A stretch of DNA of 24,342 bases from Flavobacteriales bacterium. Lineage in GTDB: Bacteria; Bacteroidota; Bacteroidia; Flavobacteriales_D; Sanyastnellaceae. The number at the start of each line of letters is the position of its first letter. Position 1 is the stretch's first letter. The position numbers and the translations under genes are program-made. Location: NCBI GenBank assembly GCA_028823435.1, contig JAPKBK010000004.1, forward strand, positions 1 through 24,342. Direction: 5' to 3'. The notes beneath the pieces were generated by a model. That model was not told where the DNA came from. It saw only the letters and a program-made list of their open reading frames with translations, and did no database searches. This document shows positions 7,379 through 16,297 of this stretch, piece after piece.

Positions 7379-8750
7379 AAATCACACGCTGAATTTCTGA
7401 AACGCGTTTGATGGGCACAAGTGTTAACCCTTTTGGGGTAGGAGGTCTTTTGCCGTGACCGCTTACGAGCATACGTTTCATTCCCAATCGCGCTGCTTCT
7501 GACATCCTTTCATCTAGTCTAGCTACGGGCCTTATCTCTCCGCTTAACCCTACTTCTCCGGCAAAACAAGTGTCACGGTCAAGGGGAAGATCCAGGCTCG
7601 AAGACAAGATTGCTGCGACAACAGCAAGATCATTTGCGGGGTCGCTTATTTTAAGCCCTCCTGCGAGATTAAGAAAGACATCAAAAGAGCCAAGTTTAAA
7701 ACCACATCTCTTTTCAAGTACCGCGAGTAGCATGTTTAATCTGCGAAGATCAAACCCCGTTCCAGAGCGCTGAGGGGTGCCGTAAACTGCCGTACTGACA
7801 AGCGCTTGCATCTCGACCAACAGCGGGCGGGCACCCTCCAATGCAACAGAGATCGCCGATCCACTTGATGCTTCGCCAGCTTCACCTAAAAGCACTTCGC
7901 TGGGATTCTCTACCGCTTTCAACCCATCACCCATCATCTCATAGATACCGAGCTCGGACGTCGTCCCAAATCTGTTTTTTGCGGCTCTCAGCATCCGATA
8001 TGCGTGATTGCGATCGCCTTCGAATTGAAGAACGACGTCCACCATATGCTCAAGTACTTTGGGTCCCGCAAGGGACCCCTCTTTTGTAATGTGGCCTACA
8101 AGAAATACGGGAAGCGCAAAAGACTTTGCATAGGCCGTAATTGCAGCCACTGATTCTCTGATTTGAGAAACTGAACCGGGGGCGCCGTCTACCTCAGGCT
8201 GGTCCAAAGTTTGGACTGAATCAACAACCAAAAGTGAAAACTGATCTTCTTGCAAAGCGTTTAACACCATCGGCACCCGTGTCTCTGGAAGTACCATTAA
8301 GGACTTCGGAACAGCGCCGATACGCTGCGCTCTCATCCTTACCTGTTCAGGGCTCTCTTCACCACTGACATATAAAACCTTTGCACCAGAAGCGCTGACC
8401 ATCATGGCCACCTGAAGCATCAATGTGGACTTTCCTATTCCAGGCTCTCCTCCCAATAGGATTAAAGAACCTGGCACAACACCTCCACCCAAAACACGGT
8501 CTAATTCGGCTTCCCCTGAGGAAAGTCGCATGATGTTTTCTATGGTGACCTCAGCCAGAGGCCTCGCCTTTTGAGTAAGAACGCCTCCCTGAGGAGAGGC
8601 CGTAGAATACCTATGCGCGCGTTTTCCCGAATCTGTAATTGTTTCCTCCTTGAGGGAGTTCCACGCTTTACATCCAGGACATTTTCCTACCCACTGAGCA
8701 GTAGAGGTCCCGCAATCGGAACAGAGATAACGGGTACGTGCTTTTGCCAA
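7374..8750 (-). CDS. radA: DNA repair protein RadA (Sms)
   Basis: RadA is a RecA-like, DnaB-type ATPase that promotes branch migration during recombination and repair. The 458-aa protein has the family's three parts. There is a four-cysteine zinc finger (C10, C13, C24, C27). The ATPase has Walker A GEPGIGKST at 101-109, Walker B LLVVDSVQ at 173-180 and the RadA-specific KNRFG motif at 258-262. The C-terminal Lon-protease-like domain (from about 285) includes FDVFLNLAGGLKISDPANDLAV. The start is a TTG at 8748-8750: no ATG is available in frame before an upstream stop, and the resulting MAKARTRYLCSDCG fits other RadA N-termini. It lies 16 nt after the stop of a large secreted-protein gene, with which it may be cotranscribed. 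Confidence 0.95.
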   Translation of the reverse strand: MAKARTRYLCSDCGTSTAQWVGKCPGCKAWNSLKEETITDSGKRAHRYSTASPQGGVLTQKARPLAEVTIENIMRLSSGEAELDRVLGGGVVPGSLILLGGEPGIGKSTLMLQVAMMVSASGAKVLYVSGEESPEQVRMRAQRIGAVPKSLMVLPETRVPMVLNALQEDQFSLLVVDSVQTLDQPEVDGAPGSVSQIRESVAAITAYAKSFALPVFLVGHITKEGSLAGPKVLEHMVDVVLQFEGDRNHAYRMLRAAKNRFGTTSELGIYEMMGDGLKAVENPSEVLLGEAGEASSGSAISVALEGARPLLVEMQALVSTAVYGTPQRSGTGFDLRRLNMLLAVLEKRCGFKLGSFDVFLNLAGGLKISDPANDLAVVAAILSSSLDLPLDRDTCFAGEVGLSGEIRPVARLDERMSEAARLGMKRMLVSGHGKRPPTPKGLTLVPIKRVSEIQRVIF

Positions 8751-8766
8751 ATCTGATTGTATTGCG

Positions 8767-11700
8767 CTATCTGAAAATCGAGACGGTACCCTGATGTGTT
8801 AGGCCGTTTGGCAAAAGTATCGTATACCAATAAGTGCCATCCGCTGAATCGTCACCGTCGGCATTAGTGCCATACCATGGGTCCGTGTTTTGGTAATTGT
8901 CATTTGTATAGACAAGGTTCCCCCATCTGTCAAAAATTCTTACCATTACATTGTCATAATTTTCAAGGTCTTGTATGTAAAAACTTTGATTCATTGTATC
9001 GGCATTCCTCGGTGTGAAAACGTTGGGAATCGTGATGTCACAGACATCCACTTCGACCTCAAGCTCCCAAAGAAGTCCGCCTGGTGCACAAGGGTTTGCA
9101 AGCGACCCCTGGAGCGTTAGAATCTGCCCCCAACAGTCCTCTGGGAACTGCCAGCTCGTAAGGGTTTCTGATTCGGCATTCCCAAAGAAAATATATTCTC
9201 CATCGCATACTGTGGACCATGAAATATCACTGTAAGGAGGTCCTGGCTGAAATGCATTCAGGTCAAACTCATATGGAATCTCTGGACACATCGTGATAAT
9301 GTCATCGAGTTGATCAGCAGGAACGCCATTCATGTCCGGATTAATCGTCGGCGCTTGTCCGACAAATAAAAACACACAATGCTCAGTGACACCGCATCCG
9401 TAGGGGTCGGCTATTTCAACACAAATGTCATTGCCATTGTATTGCCAAACCGGGTCTCCATTGTCATCAAAAAGGAGGTTTCCATTTGCGTCTGTGGCTT
9501 GAAGGGCCTCGTCTATGGTCCATGTCAATCCAGTAGATCCATCAGGCCAAGTCGCGGTATATTGATCATTTGGAAGGGTCAATTCGATAAAAGTATCTCC
9601 ATCTGAATCAATACCTTCTCCATCACAATCGGCAATGACGCCCCCAGCTTCTGCGGCAAAAACATTGTCAATTTGGCTTACAATATCCACGAAACCACAA
9701 TCTGTATCACCTAGCGGAAAGCACTCGTTTGTCACGGTCACACAGTATGAGCCTGTTGCATTTATAACCAATTCATCATCGCCATCCACCTCTGCGCCAT
9801 TCCAAGTCCACTCATAATCCTGGTTTGCATTCTCATCTCCTTCGATGGGATCTATTGTAATTGAATCGTTTTCATCACATAAGAACATGCTGTCAATCAG
9901 CGGAGAAAATTGAGCTGTGACCTCTACCTGTGCCTCATCTGACCCGCAACCATTTTCAATGACAACGACAATCGTTGCTTCTGTATATTCGTCGTAATCG
10001 TACTCATTATTTAGAACATCGTCAGTTCCTGGGTATGGCCAGTTGATGGTTGCTGCTCCTCCGGCATCTGTGGTATCTGCAAATAAGTCCAAGTCTTCGC
10101 CTTCACACAAGAAAACGTCTGTTTCATTTAGGGTGATGGTGGGCGGAAGTGTCACCTCAACATCATAGCAATATGGAATGTTGCAATTTTCCTCATAGAA
10201 ACAAAGCTCATACATCCCATACTCCGTTGGAGCCCAAAGGGTGTTGTACTGGTCCTCATTCTCAAACCATGAAGTGCCTGGTCCACTTACCTCATCCCAC
10301 ACCCCAAAAGCTGGCTGTGTCTCACATTGGGCGAATGATTCGTATATAATTCCTGGAACGAGGTTGTTGATTTCTGTCAAGTTTAAACTGTTGTCACAAT
10401 TGTAGACTTGGACTTGATTGTTAATGTCGTCACTCGAATTTGCGGAGATATATTCCACCTCAATAAAATCTCCTAAAGCAATCGGATATGCAAAATTATC
10501 AAAAGTGCTATTCGTTAGCGTTAAGGTTGAAACCACCTCACCATTTATATACACATTAACGAAGCTTCCCAGCCACCCCAAATCATTTGATGTAATCAGG
10601 TATATATTTAAATCTCCTTCGTCAGAACTTGAAAATCCTCCCTCAAACACGACTGTGTCAAGATCTGTACACATCGTCGGAACCGTGAAATCGGGAATCG
10701 TAGAGTCCACTCCGTCCACCAAGAAAACACGTTGTCCGAAACATCCGCCCGCATCTTCGACTAAAAGGCGATACATCCCCGGCGCAAGCCATGCTTCGTC
10801 ACCATTTGGGCCCACTTCATACACCTCCCCTCCAAGCCCATTCCAATCTTCCTCCCACTGATAACTCACGTATAAATCATTCGGATCAAGGACAGATACA
10901 TAGGCTGTGTCGTCTGAACAAATAACCAGTGGTGAAGGTTCAATATTGGGCAAATAATAAGGCGTTTGATCTATTTCAAAAGTCTCCGACACTGAACATC
11001 CAACGTCAAGGTTTCCTGTAACGACAATAAGTCCGCCGAAAGGAATGGTTGCAACGTTGCCGTCCGTAAATTGACTACTCAGGTTCCAGGAAAAGCTGTC
11101 AAAATCACCCAATGCGGTAATTTCTGTAGCCGACCCTGCACAAATTGACAAATTCCCTGAAATGGTCAATTCTGGCAGCGTCACGTCGAGGACTTCGATA
11201 ACCGTCGTTAACAAAGTTACCGATGCGGGTGTCCCGTCATCTGTCGCGACAATCTCTATTGTACTAATGCCAGCTACGTTCCCTTGAAAAATACCACTCA
11301 AACTGGCCGTTTCTCCGTCATTTACAATTAAGTCTAGAATGTTGTTTCCAGGAGTAATGGTTGGGTTAACAGCAAGTGTCACAAACTGTCCTGGCTCAGG
11401 TCCGAGGAAATTGATCCCGAGATCAAAGGTTTGGCCCAAACAGATGGTAATTGTATCGCATCCCACATTCTCCGTCGGAACTGGCGGAAGATTTGTACTG
11501 GAAACAGCTGTATTGATATTAAAGAATTTAAAATCCAGCCAGTTGATCCCGTCATCAAATCCGTCTCCTATGCCATAAGGACCATTGTATGTGTCATCTA
11601 AAAGATTAAATCGTCCAAATTGGACGTGTGGTCCGACTGCTGCTGTGGTAGATTGATCCGCTCCAGTAACCCCTGGATCCGGACCGCAACAACCACCTCC

Positions 11701-12519
11701 TGCACCTATGTCTCCATGTGCCCAGTTCATGTCAAGATAGCATACCTGCGCATTGTTACCCTCACCAATCAGACCGTCGTTAGGCGTTATAATGATTTGG
11801 TAACTGTTTGTAAGATCGTTGTGGTTGTTGTAATAGCCAACTTCTACATAATTGACATACACCGCATCTTGCGTGACTTTATACTTAATTTCACCCACTG
11901 AACGGTTGTCTGTATCCTGCCAGTAACCCGCAATTTGATTGTACTCTGCTTCTGGGAACTTTGTCGGTGTCCAGTCTATTACATCTTCACCAAATGAAAT
12001 CATTCCTTTTGAGTTGACGTAAAACTCAGTATATGAAGACCCATAAAGTTCGAAGGTCCATCCAGGAAAAGAAATGGGGGCTGATGAACAATCAACATCC
12101 CATCCAGCGCCGCCTTGAGTCTCCCATTGCTCTTCATTTGGTTGTAATCCACCAAGGCCTGGAGGGGGAACCATCGTAATGTATGTTTCGTCTGGCTCAA
12201 CCCAGCAATTGCAATCACTTTGAAGCACTTTTGCTTGTCGACTTATTTTGCGTTCCTCTCGATCCTCTGAAAATGAGGCCTTAAAATTGACCAAAGTCTC
12301 AAGATATGCATTTTCATCAAAGCCTTCCCATGCCCTTACCACAATCCATTCTTCTCTGGTCATTTTGAGAACTGCGTGGTCGAAACCACCGTAGGAATCA
12401 AAGATTTTTTGTGCTGTAATATTCTCTGAAAACTCTACTTCGCTCTGAGCTAAGAGATTGGCAGCACAGCTTATGATAAGAGTGCATAAAATAAAGGTGT
12501 TCTGTAGGAATCGAATCAT
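8767..12519 (-). CDS. Secreted nidogen-like protein with type IX secretion (CHU_C) C-terminal domain
   Basis: This 1250-aa protein starts with a signal peptide (about residues 1-25, ending LLAQS). Residues about 145-325 resemble a nidogen-like domain: FELYGSSYTEFYVNSKGMIS, then AGYWQDTD, YVNYVEVGYY, and NWLDFKFFN near the end. Next come several cysteine-containing immunoglobulin/PKD-like beta repeats, strongly rich in Asp, Glu and Asn. The last 90 or so residues (TIPNVFTPR, VRIFDRWGNLVYTND, GTYWYTILLPNG, ending VSIFR) are a gliding-motility-associated C-terminal domain, the type B sorting signal for the type IX secretion system. The product is therefore probably exported to the cell surface or medium and may act in adhesion. 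An in-frame TTG at 12540 exists, but the ATG at 12519 gives a better signal peptide. An alternative lipobox-like IISC precedes residue 19. Confidence 0.9.
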   Translation of the reverse strand: MIRFLQNTFILCTLIISCAANLLAQSEVEFSENITAQKIFDSYGGFDHAVLKMTREEWIVVRAWEGFDENAYLETLVNFKASFSEDREERKISRQAKVLQSDCNCWVEPDETYITMVPPPGLGGLQPNEEQWETQGGAGWDVDCSSAPISFPGWTFELYGSSYTEFYVNSKGMISFGEDVIDWTPTKFPEAEYNQIAGYWQDTDNRSVGEIKYKVTQDAVYVNYVEVGYYNNHNDLTNSYQIIITPNDGLIGEGNNAQVCYLDMNWAHGDIGAGGGCCGPDPGVTGADQSTTAAVGPHVQFGRFNLLDDTYNGPYGIGDGFDDGINWLDFKFFNINTAVSSTNLPPVPTENVGCDTITICLGQTFDLGINFLGPEPGQFVTLAVNPTITPGNNILDLIVNDGETASLSGIFQGNVAGISTIEIVATDDGTPASVTLLTTVIEVLDVTLPELTISGNLSICAGSATEITALGDFDSFSWNLSSQFTDGNVATIPFGGLIVVTGNLDVGCSVSETFEIDQTPYYLPNIEPSPLVICSDDTAYVSVLDPNDLYVSYQWEEDWNGLGGEVYEVGPNGDEAWLAPGMYRLLVEDAGGCFGQRVFLVDGVDSTIPDFTVPTMCTDLDTVVFEGGFSSSDEGDLNIYLITSNDLGWLGSFVNVYINGEVVSTLTLTNSTFDNFAYPIALGDFIEVEYISANSSDDINNQVQVYNCDNSLNLTEINNLVPGIIYESFAQCETQPAFGVWDEVSGPGTSWFENEDQYNTLWAPTEYGMYELCFYEENCNIPYCYDVEVTLPPTITLNETDVFLCEGEDLDLFADTTDAGGAATINWPYPGTDDVLNNEYDYDEYTEATIVVVIENGCGSDEAQVEVTAQFSPLIDSMFLCDENDSITIDPIEGDENANQDYEWTWNGAEVDGDDELVINATGSYCVTVTNECFPLGDTDCGFVDIVSQIDNVFAAEAGGVIADCDGEGIDSDGDTFIELTLPNDQYTATWPDGSTGLTWTIDEALQATDANGNLLFDDNGDPVWQYNGNDICVEIADPYGCGVTEHCVFLFVGQAPTINPDMNGVPADQLDDIITMCPEIPYEFDLNAFQPGPPYSDISWSTVCDGEYIFFGNAESETLTSWQFPEDCWGQILTLQGSLANPCAPGGLLWELEVEVDVCDITIPNVFTPRNADTMNQSFYIQDLENYDNVMVRIFDRWGNLVYTNDNYQNTDPWYGTNADGDDSADGTYWYTILLPNGLTHQGTVSIFR

Positions 12520-12543
12520 TGTAAAAAGGACGTTTTGCAAGGG

Positions 12544-12551
12544 TAAATATA
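12544..12551 (-). promoter_or_regulatory. Weak -7-like box ahead of the secreted protein gene
   Basis: TATATTTA on the minus strand differs from TAnnTTTG in the last base. A TTTG lies 23 nt upstream of it, slightly farther than usual. The box is 24 nt before the ATG at 12519. Tentative. Confidence 0.25.
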
Positions 12552-12604
12552 CAACGTGAAGGCACGGTAAAAAACAAATAAGTAGAACGGGCGGATTAAC
12601 GGCT

Positions 12605-12612
12605 TATTTTTG
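12605..12612 (+). promoter_or_regulatory. Bacteroidota -7 box ahead of lepA
   Basis: TATTTTTG followed by CAG lies 37 nt before the lepA ATG, in the gap shared with the divergent secreted-protein gene. Unlike the boxes at sufA, rlmN and lysS, this one would give a short untranslated leader. No clear -33 element is visible. Confidence 0.5.
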
Positions 12613-12649
12613 CAGCTCTGTGAAGAATTTTAGCTACGATTAGACATTG

Positions 12650-14440
12650 ATGAAAAAAATTAGAAACTTCTGTATTATCGCCCATATTGATCATGGGAAA
12701 AGCACGCTCGCAGATAGACTTCTTCAAGAAACGGGGACGATTACAGAGCGTCAGATGCAAGATCAGGCTTTGGACGATATGGACCTCGAGAGAGAACGGG
12801 GAATAACCATTAAGAGTCATGCGATTCAGATGGCACACACACATACAGATGGTGAAGAGTACGTCTTAAATCTGATTGACACACCAGGTCACGTAGATTT
12901 CTCATACGAAGTGAGCCGGTCTATTGCTGCTTGTGAAGGTGCATTGCTCATTGTGGATGCGACTCAGGGTATCGAGGCCCAAACCATATCTAACCTCTAT
13001 CTCGCCCTTGAAAATGATTTGGAGATAATCCCGGTACTCAATAAAATGGATTTGGATTCTGCCGACGCTGAGGTGGTGGGAGACCAAATCATTGACCTCA
13101 TCGGTTGCGAAGCGGACGAAATAATCTTTGCTTCAGGCAAATCTGGACTGGGTGTAGAGGATATTCTTAAAGCAGTCATCGAACGGGTGCCAGCCCCAAA
13201 AGGTGATCCAGAAGCGCCTTTTCAGGCGATGATTTTCGACTCTGTTTTCAATAACTTCCGAGGAATTATTGCTTACTTCAGAGTCATCAATGGATCTATA
13301 AAACGTCGCGACAAGATAAAATTACTTTCCACAGACAAAGAATATATCGCAGACGAAATAGGGGTTCTGGGACTCGACCTCATCCCTAAAGAAACCTTGA
13401 GTACTGGGGACGTAGGTTATGTGATCTCTGGGATTAAGGACGCAAAAGAAATTAAAGTTGGAGACACCATTACGACCTTTGAAAACCCTTGCTTGGATGC
13501 TGTTAAAGGATTCGAAGATGTGAAGCCCATGGTTTTTTCTGGACTCTATCCTGTTGACACTGACGATTATGAAGAGCTCCGTTTTTCTATGGAAAAACTC
13601 CAGCTCAATGATGCTTCGCTCGTGTTCGAACCAGAAAGCTCAGCAGCGCTTGGCTTCGGTTTTAGATGTGGTTTCTTGGGGATGTTACACATGGAAATCG
13701 TGCAGGAACGACTTGAACGAGAATTCAATATGACTGTGATTACGACCGTTCCTAACGTGAGCTATATCGCCCACCTTCCTAAAGGAATTCAACAGATCAT
13801 TAACAACCCTTCTGATTTGCCTGAAAACAAAGGTCTCGTGAAGGTTGAGGAGCCATACATTAAGGCACAAATCATTACAAAATCAACCTACATAGGTCCT
13901 GTAATGAGTCTTTGTATTCAAAAAAGAGGTGAAATTGTAAGCCAGGTCTATCTTACCGCAGACCGCGTAGAGCTTACATTCAGTATGCCACTTGGAGAAA
14001 TTGTGTTCGACTTTTACGACAAGCTTAAAAGCATCTCAAGGGGTTATGCTTCGTTTGATTACTTCCCCGATGGATATCGAGAATCAGATCTCGTCAAACT
14101 TGACATCCTCCTTAATGGAGATCAAGTCGATGCACTCTCGGCACTGATCCACAGAGACAATGCCCACGATTTCGGAAAGCGGATCTGTTTGAAATTAAAA
14201 GAATTAATCCCGCGTCAACAGTTTATGGTGGCGCTTCAGGCTGCGATTGGCGCAAAAATAATTGCGCGAGAAACAATTAGTGCTGTCCGAAAAGATGTCA
14301 CTGCAAAGTGCTATGGTGGTGACATTACGCGCAAGCGTAAGCTCCTAGAAAAACAGAAAAAAGGGAAGAAGCGTATGCGCCAGATTGGAACGGTAGAGGT
14401 TCCACAGTCTGCATTCCTGGCTATTCTAAAGTTAGATTAA
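12650..14440 (+). CDS. lepA: Elongation factor 4 (LepA)
   Basis: LepA/EF4 is a ribosome-associated translational GTPase linked to ribosome biogenesis and stalled elongation. The 596-aa protein is close to the usual length of about 600. The GTPase motifs are AHIDHGKST (residues 11-19), RGITIKS (50-56), DTPGH (77-81) and NKMD (131-134). The LepA-specific C-terminal domain is recognisable in the region with RHAFDYFP-like SFDYFPDGYRESDLVKLDIL, and in ETISAVRKDVTAKCYGGDIT, RKRKLLEKQKKGKKRMRQIG and the end VPQSAFLAILKLD. A TTG directly precedes the ATG, but MKKIRNFCIIAH matches the family start, so 12650 is chosen. The stop overlaps the convergent rlmN stop by 4 bases. Confidence 0.97.
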   Translation: MKKIRNFCIIAHIDHGKSTLADRLLQETGTITERQMQDQALDDMDLERERGITIKSHAIQMAHTHTDGEEYVLNLIDTPGHVDFSYEVSRSIAACEGALLIVDATQGIEAQTISNLYLALENDLEIIPVLNKMDLDSADAEVVGDQIIDLIGCEADEIIFASGKSGLGVEDILKAVIERVPAPKGDPEAPFQAMIFDSVFNNFRGIIAYFRVINGSIKRRDKIKLLSTDKEYIADEIGVLGLDLIPKETLSTGDVGYVISGIKDAKEIKVGDTITTFENPCLDAVKGFEDVKPMVFSGLYPVDTDDYEELRFSMEKLQLNDASLVFEPESSAALGFGFRCGFLGMLHMEIVQERLEREFNMTVITTVPNVSYIAHLPKGIQQIINNPSDLPENKGLVKVEEPYIKAQIITKSTYIGPVMSLCIQKRGEIVSQVYLTADRVELTFSMPLGEIVFDFYDKLKSISRGYASFDYFPDGYRESDLVKLDILLNGDQVDALSALIHRDNAHDFGKRICLKLKELIPRQQFMVALQAAIGAKIIARETISAVRKDVTAKCYGGDITRKRKLLEKQKKGKKRMRQIGTVEVPQSAFLAILKLD

Positions 14441-15519
14441 GAGGCCGTCTTCTTCAAGGAGTCTTTGCCTTGTTCATTCTTATTTGCGAGTTGACCACAT
14501 GCAGCATCAATGTCCTTGCCTCTAGACCTTCTCACGTTTACGATTAGGTTTTTGCTTTCGAGGTGGTTTTTAAAATCTTCAACTTTCGCTGCATCCGCTT
14601 GCTGAAAACGCCCATCATCTATGGGATTGTATTCAATAATATTTATTTTACAAGGAACATGTTTGCAAAAGACCGCAAGTTCCTGTGCATCTTCGATGGA
14701 ATCGTTAAAGTCCCGAAAAATAATGTACTCGAACGTCACACGAGAACCCGTTTTTTCATGAAAATAGATCAGTGCTTCGGCCAGCGCTTCAATATTGTTT
14801 GAATCATTAATGGCCATAATCTCGGAACGCTTCTTGTCGTTCGCGGCGTGCAGACTAAGCGCAAGGTTAAATCGAACTTCATCGTCTCCAAGACGTTTTA
14901 TTGCTTTTGCAATCCCAGCCGTACTGATCGTTATTCTGCGAGGTGACATCCCCAGTCCGGGTGTTCCGCAAATTCTCTCCACACTTTCAATCACATTTTT
15001 ATAATTTAAAAGCGGCTCTCCCATGCCCATATATACAATGTTAGAGAGATTCGATTTCTCTCTCTCTTGCGCAATAGAAGCAATCATCTCAACCTGATCG
15101 TACATCTCCGCAGCGGTCAGATTCTTCATAAGCTTTAACTTTCCTGTGGCACAGAACGAACATGCAAGACTGCAGCCTACTTGAGACGAAATACACGCCG
15201 TTGTTCTCGATTTTGTCGGAATTAAGACGCCCTCAACAATATTTAGATCCCCTGGCCTGACTGTATCCACTTTGAATGCGCACTTTACCGTGCCGTCGCG
15301 GCTGAATTGCTTTTCACTTAATTCAATTCGCTTTAATGAGAAGTTTTCTGCAAGTTTTTGGCGAAAATCATTCCCTAAATTCGTCATTTCATCAAAAGAT
15401 GATGCCGATTTAGACCATATCCATTCTTCCAATTGTTTGGCCCTAAATGGCTTCTCCCCCATCGCTACTATCGCATCTCTTAACTCCGCGCTGTTTAATG
15501 ATCTAATATCTTTAAGCAT
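14437..15519 (-). CDS. rlmN: Dual-specificity 23S rRNA/tRNA adenine-C2 methyltransferase RlmN
   Basis: RlmN is a radical-SAM enzyme that methylates C2 of A2503 in 23S rRNA and of A37 in some tRNAs. The 360-aa protein has the [4Fe-4S] motif CxxxCxxC (C116, C120, C123, in GCSLACSFCATGKLKLMKN) and the two catalytic cysteines: C109 in TTACISSQVG and the C-terminal one in DIDAACGQLA. Other family blocks are NIVYMGMGEPLLNY, GMSPRRITISTAGI and NLALSLHAAN. The frame extends upstream to a TTG at 15567, but that would overlap the upstream regulator gene. I choose the ATG at 15519 because a TACTTTTG box lies exactly 4 nt before it and MLKDIRSLNSAELR is a normal family start. The enzyme depends on Fe-S clusters, as supplied by the SUF system. 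Confidence 0.96.
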   Translation of the reverse strand: MLKDIRSLNSAELRDAIVAMGEKPFRAKQLEEWIWSKSASSFDEMTNLGNDFRQKLAENFSLKRIELSEKQFSRDGTVKCAFKVDTVRPGDLNIVEGVLIPTKSRTTACISSQVGCSLACSFCATGKLKLMKNLTAAEMYDQVEMIASIAQEREKSNLSNIVYMGMGEPLLNYKNVIESVERICGTPGLGMSPRRITISTAGIAKAIKRLGDDEVRFNLALSLHAANDKKRSEIMAINDSNNIEALAEALIYFHEKTGSRVTFEYIIFRDFNDSIEDAQELAVFCKHVPCKINIIEYNPIDDGRFQQADAAKVEDFKNHLESKNLIVNVRRSRGKDIDAACGQLANKNEQGKDSLKKTAS

Positions 15520-15523
15520 GATG

Positions 15524-15531
15524 CAAAAGTA
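15524..15531 (-). promoter_or_regulatory. Bacteroidota -7 box ahead of rlmN
   Basis: TACTTTTG on the minus strand matches TAnnTTTG and is separated from the rlmN ATG by CATC. It lies between the regulator stop and rlmN, so rlmN can have its own, probably leaderless, transcript. No clear -33 element is visible. Confidence 0.55.
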
Positions 15532-15556
15532 CCTATACAGAACGTGTATCGCATCA

Positions 15557-16297
15557 TTAACTGGCAATTAAGGAGGTCATGCGTTTGCGAAGCTCTTCTC
15601 TCTTCCTTACCGCCATAGGAATCTCCTTGCCGCTCGTGAGGGTAATAGAGTGTGTTTTATAGTTACACGAATGGATACAATTAAGGTGGACGATTTGAGA
15701 ATTATGAACGCGGAAAAAAATCGGATCATCTAAAATACCCTCAACCTTTTTAAGGTTTTTTGATATCGTTAATCGGCGCCCAGATTCTAGATATAACGTC
15801 GAGTAGCTGCCACAGGCCTCGATATGGAGGATGTCTTCATGTCGCACAAAATGTCTTTTTCTAGAGGTCACAATCTCAAACCTCCTGGGCGCAGGAGGGA
15901 GTGCGCCCACGCCCGGTTTTCTCTTCAGGTAGAAGTGCATTAAAATTCGCCGTGCACACGCTTTGAGCTCGTCTTTATCAATGGGCTTAAGGAGGTAATC
16001 GAACGCTCTTTGCCTTAAGGCATCGACTGCATATTTGTGATAAGTCGTCGCAAATACGACGTAAAAGTCTCTGTCCTTATATCCATCTATTAATTCAAGC
16101 CCTGATTCATCGGGCATCTGAATATCAACAAATACAATGTCTGGAGCGAGGCTCTCAATATAGGCTCTTGCTTCGCGGGCATTTGATGCTGTTTGGATGA
16201 CATTAAGATATGGACAGCTCCTTTCGATTTGGCGACAAAGCACTTCCCTGGCAGGAGCTTCATCATCAACAACAAGTACATTTAAACTTTGACGCAT
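15557..16297 (-). CDS. LytTR-family response regulator transcription factor
   Basis: This 246-aa protein is a two-component response regulator of the LytR/AlgR type. The receiver domain occupies about residues 5-125: acidic pair D11/D12, predicted phosphoacceptor D58 in IVFVDIQMPDESG, the conserved TT in FATTYHKYAVDAL, and the lysine in DYLLKPIDKDEL. The LytTR DNA-binding domain occupies about 140-244: RHFVRHEDILHIEACGSYST, then RLTISKNLKKVE and FFRVHNSQIVHL. No sensor kinase is present in the window; in this phylum the partner is usually a LytS/YehU-type (His_kinase) protein. The gap upstream holds direct repeats, one fitting the LytTR target consensus, so self-regulation is possible. The gene regulated is unknown. 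Confidence 0.94.
   Translation of the reverse strand: MRQSLNVLVVDDEAPAREVLCRQIERSCPYLNVIQTASNAREARAYIESLAPDIVFVDIQMPDESGLELIDGYKDRDFYVVFATTYHKYAVDALRQRAFDYLLKPIDKDELKACARRILMHFYLKRKPGVGALPPAPRRFEIVTSRKRHFVRHEDILHIEACGSYSTLYLESGRRLTISKNLKKVEGILDDPIFFRVHNSQIVHLNCIHSCNYKTHSITLTSGKEIPMAVRKREELRKRMTSLIAS

Noticed and set aside
10418..10861. 147-aa open frame on the plus strand inside the secreted-protein gene
   Set aside because: It lies antisense to strongly supported domain sequence, has low-complexity Ser/Pro/Thr content and shows no recognisable motif or start signal.
12647..12649. TTG immediately before the lepA ATG
   Set aside because: The ATG at 12650 gives the conserved MKKIRNF-type start, so the extra codon is not needed.
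15520..15567. Upstream TTG start for rlmN
   Set aside because: It would overlap the upstream regulator gene and cover the TACTTTTG box; the ATG at 15519 gives a normal family start.
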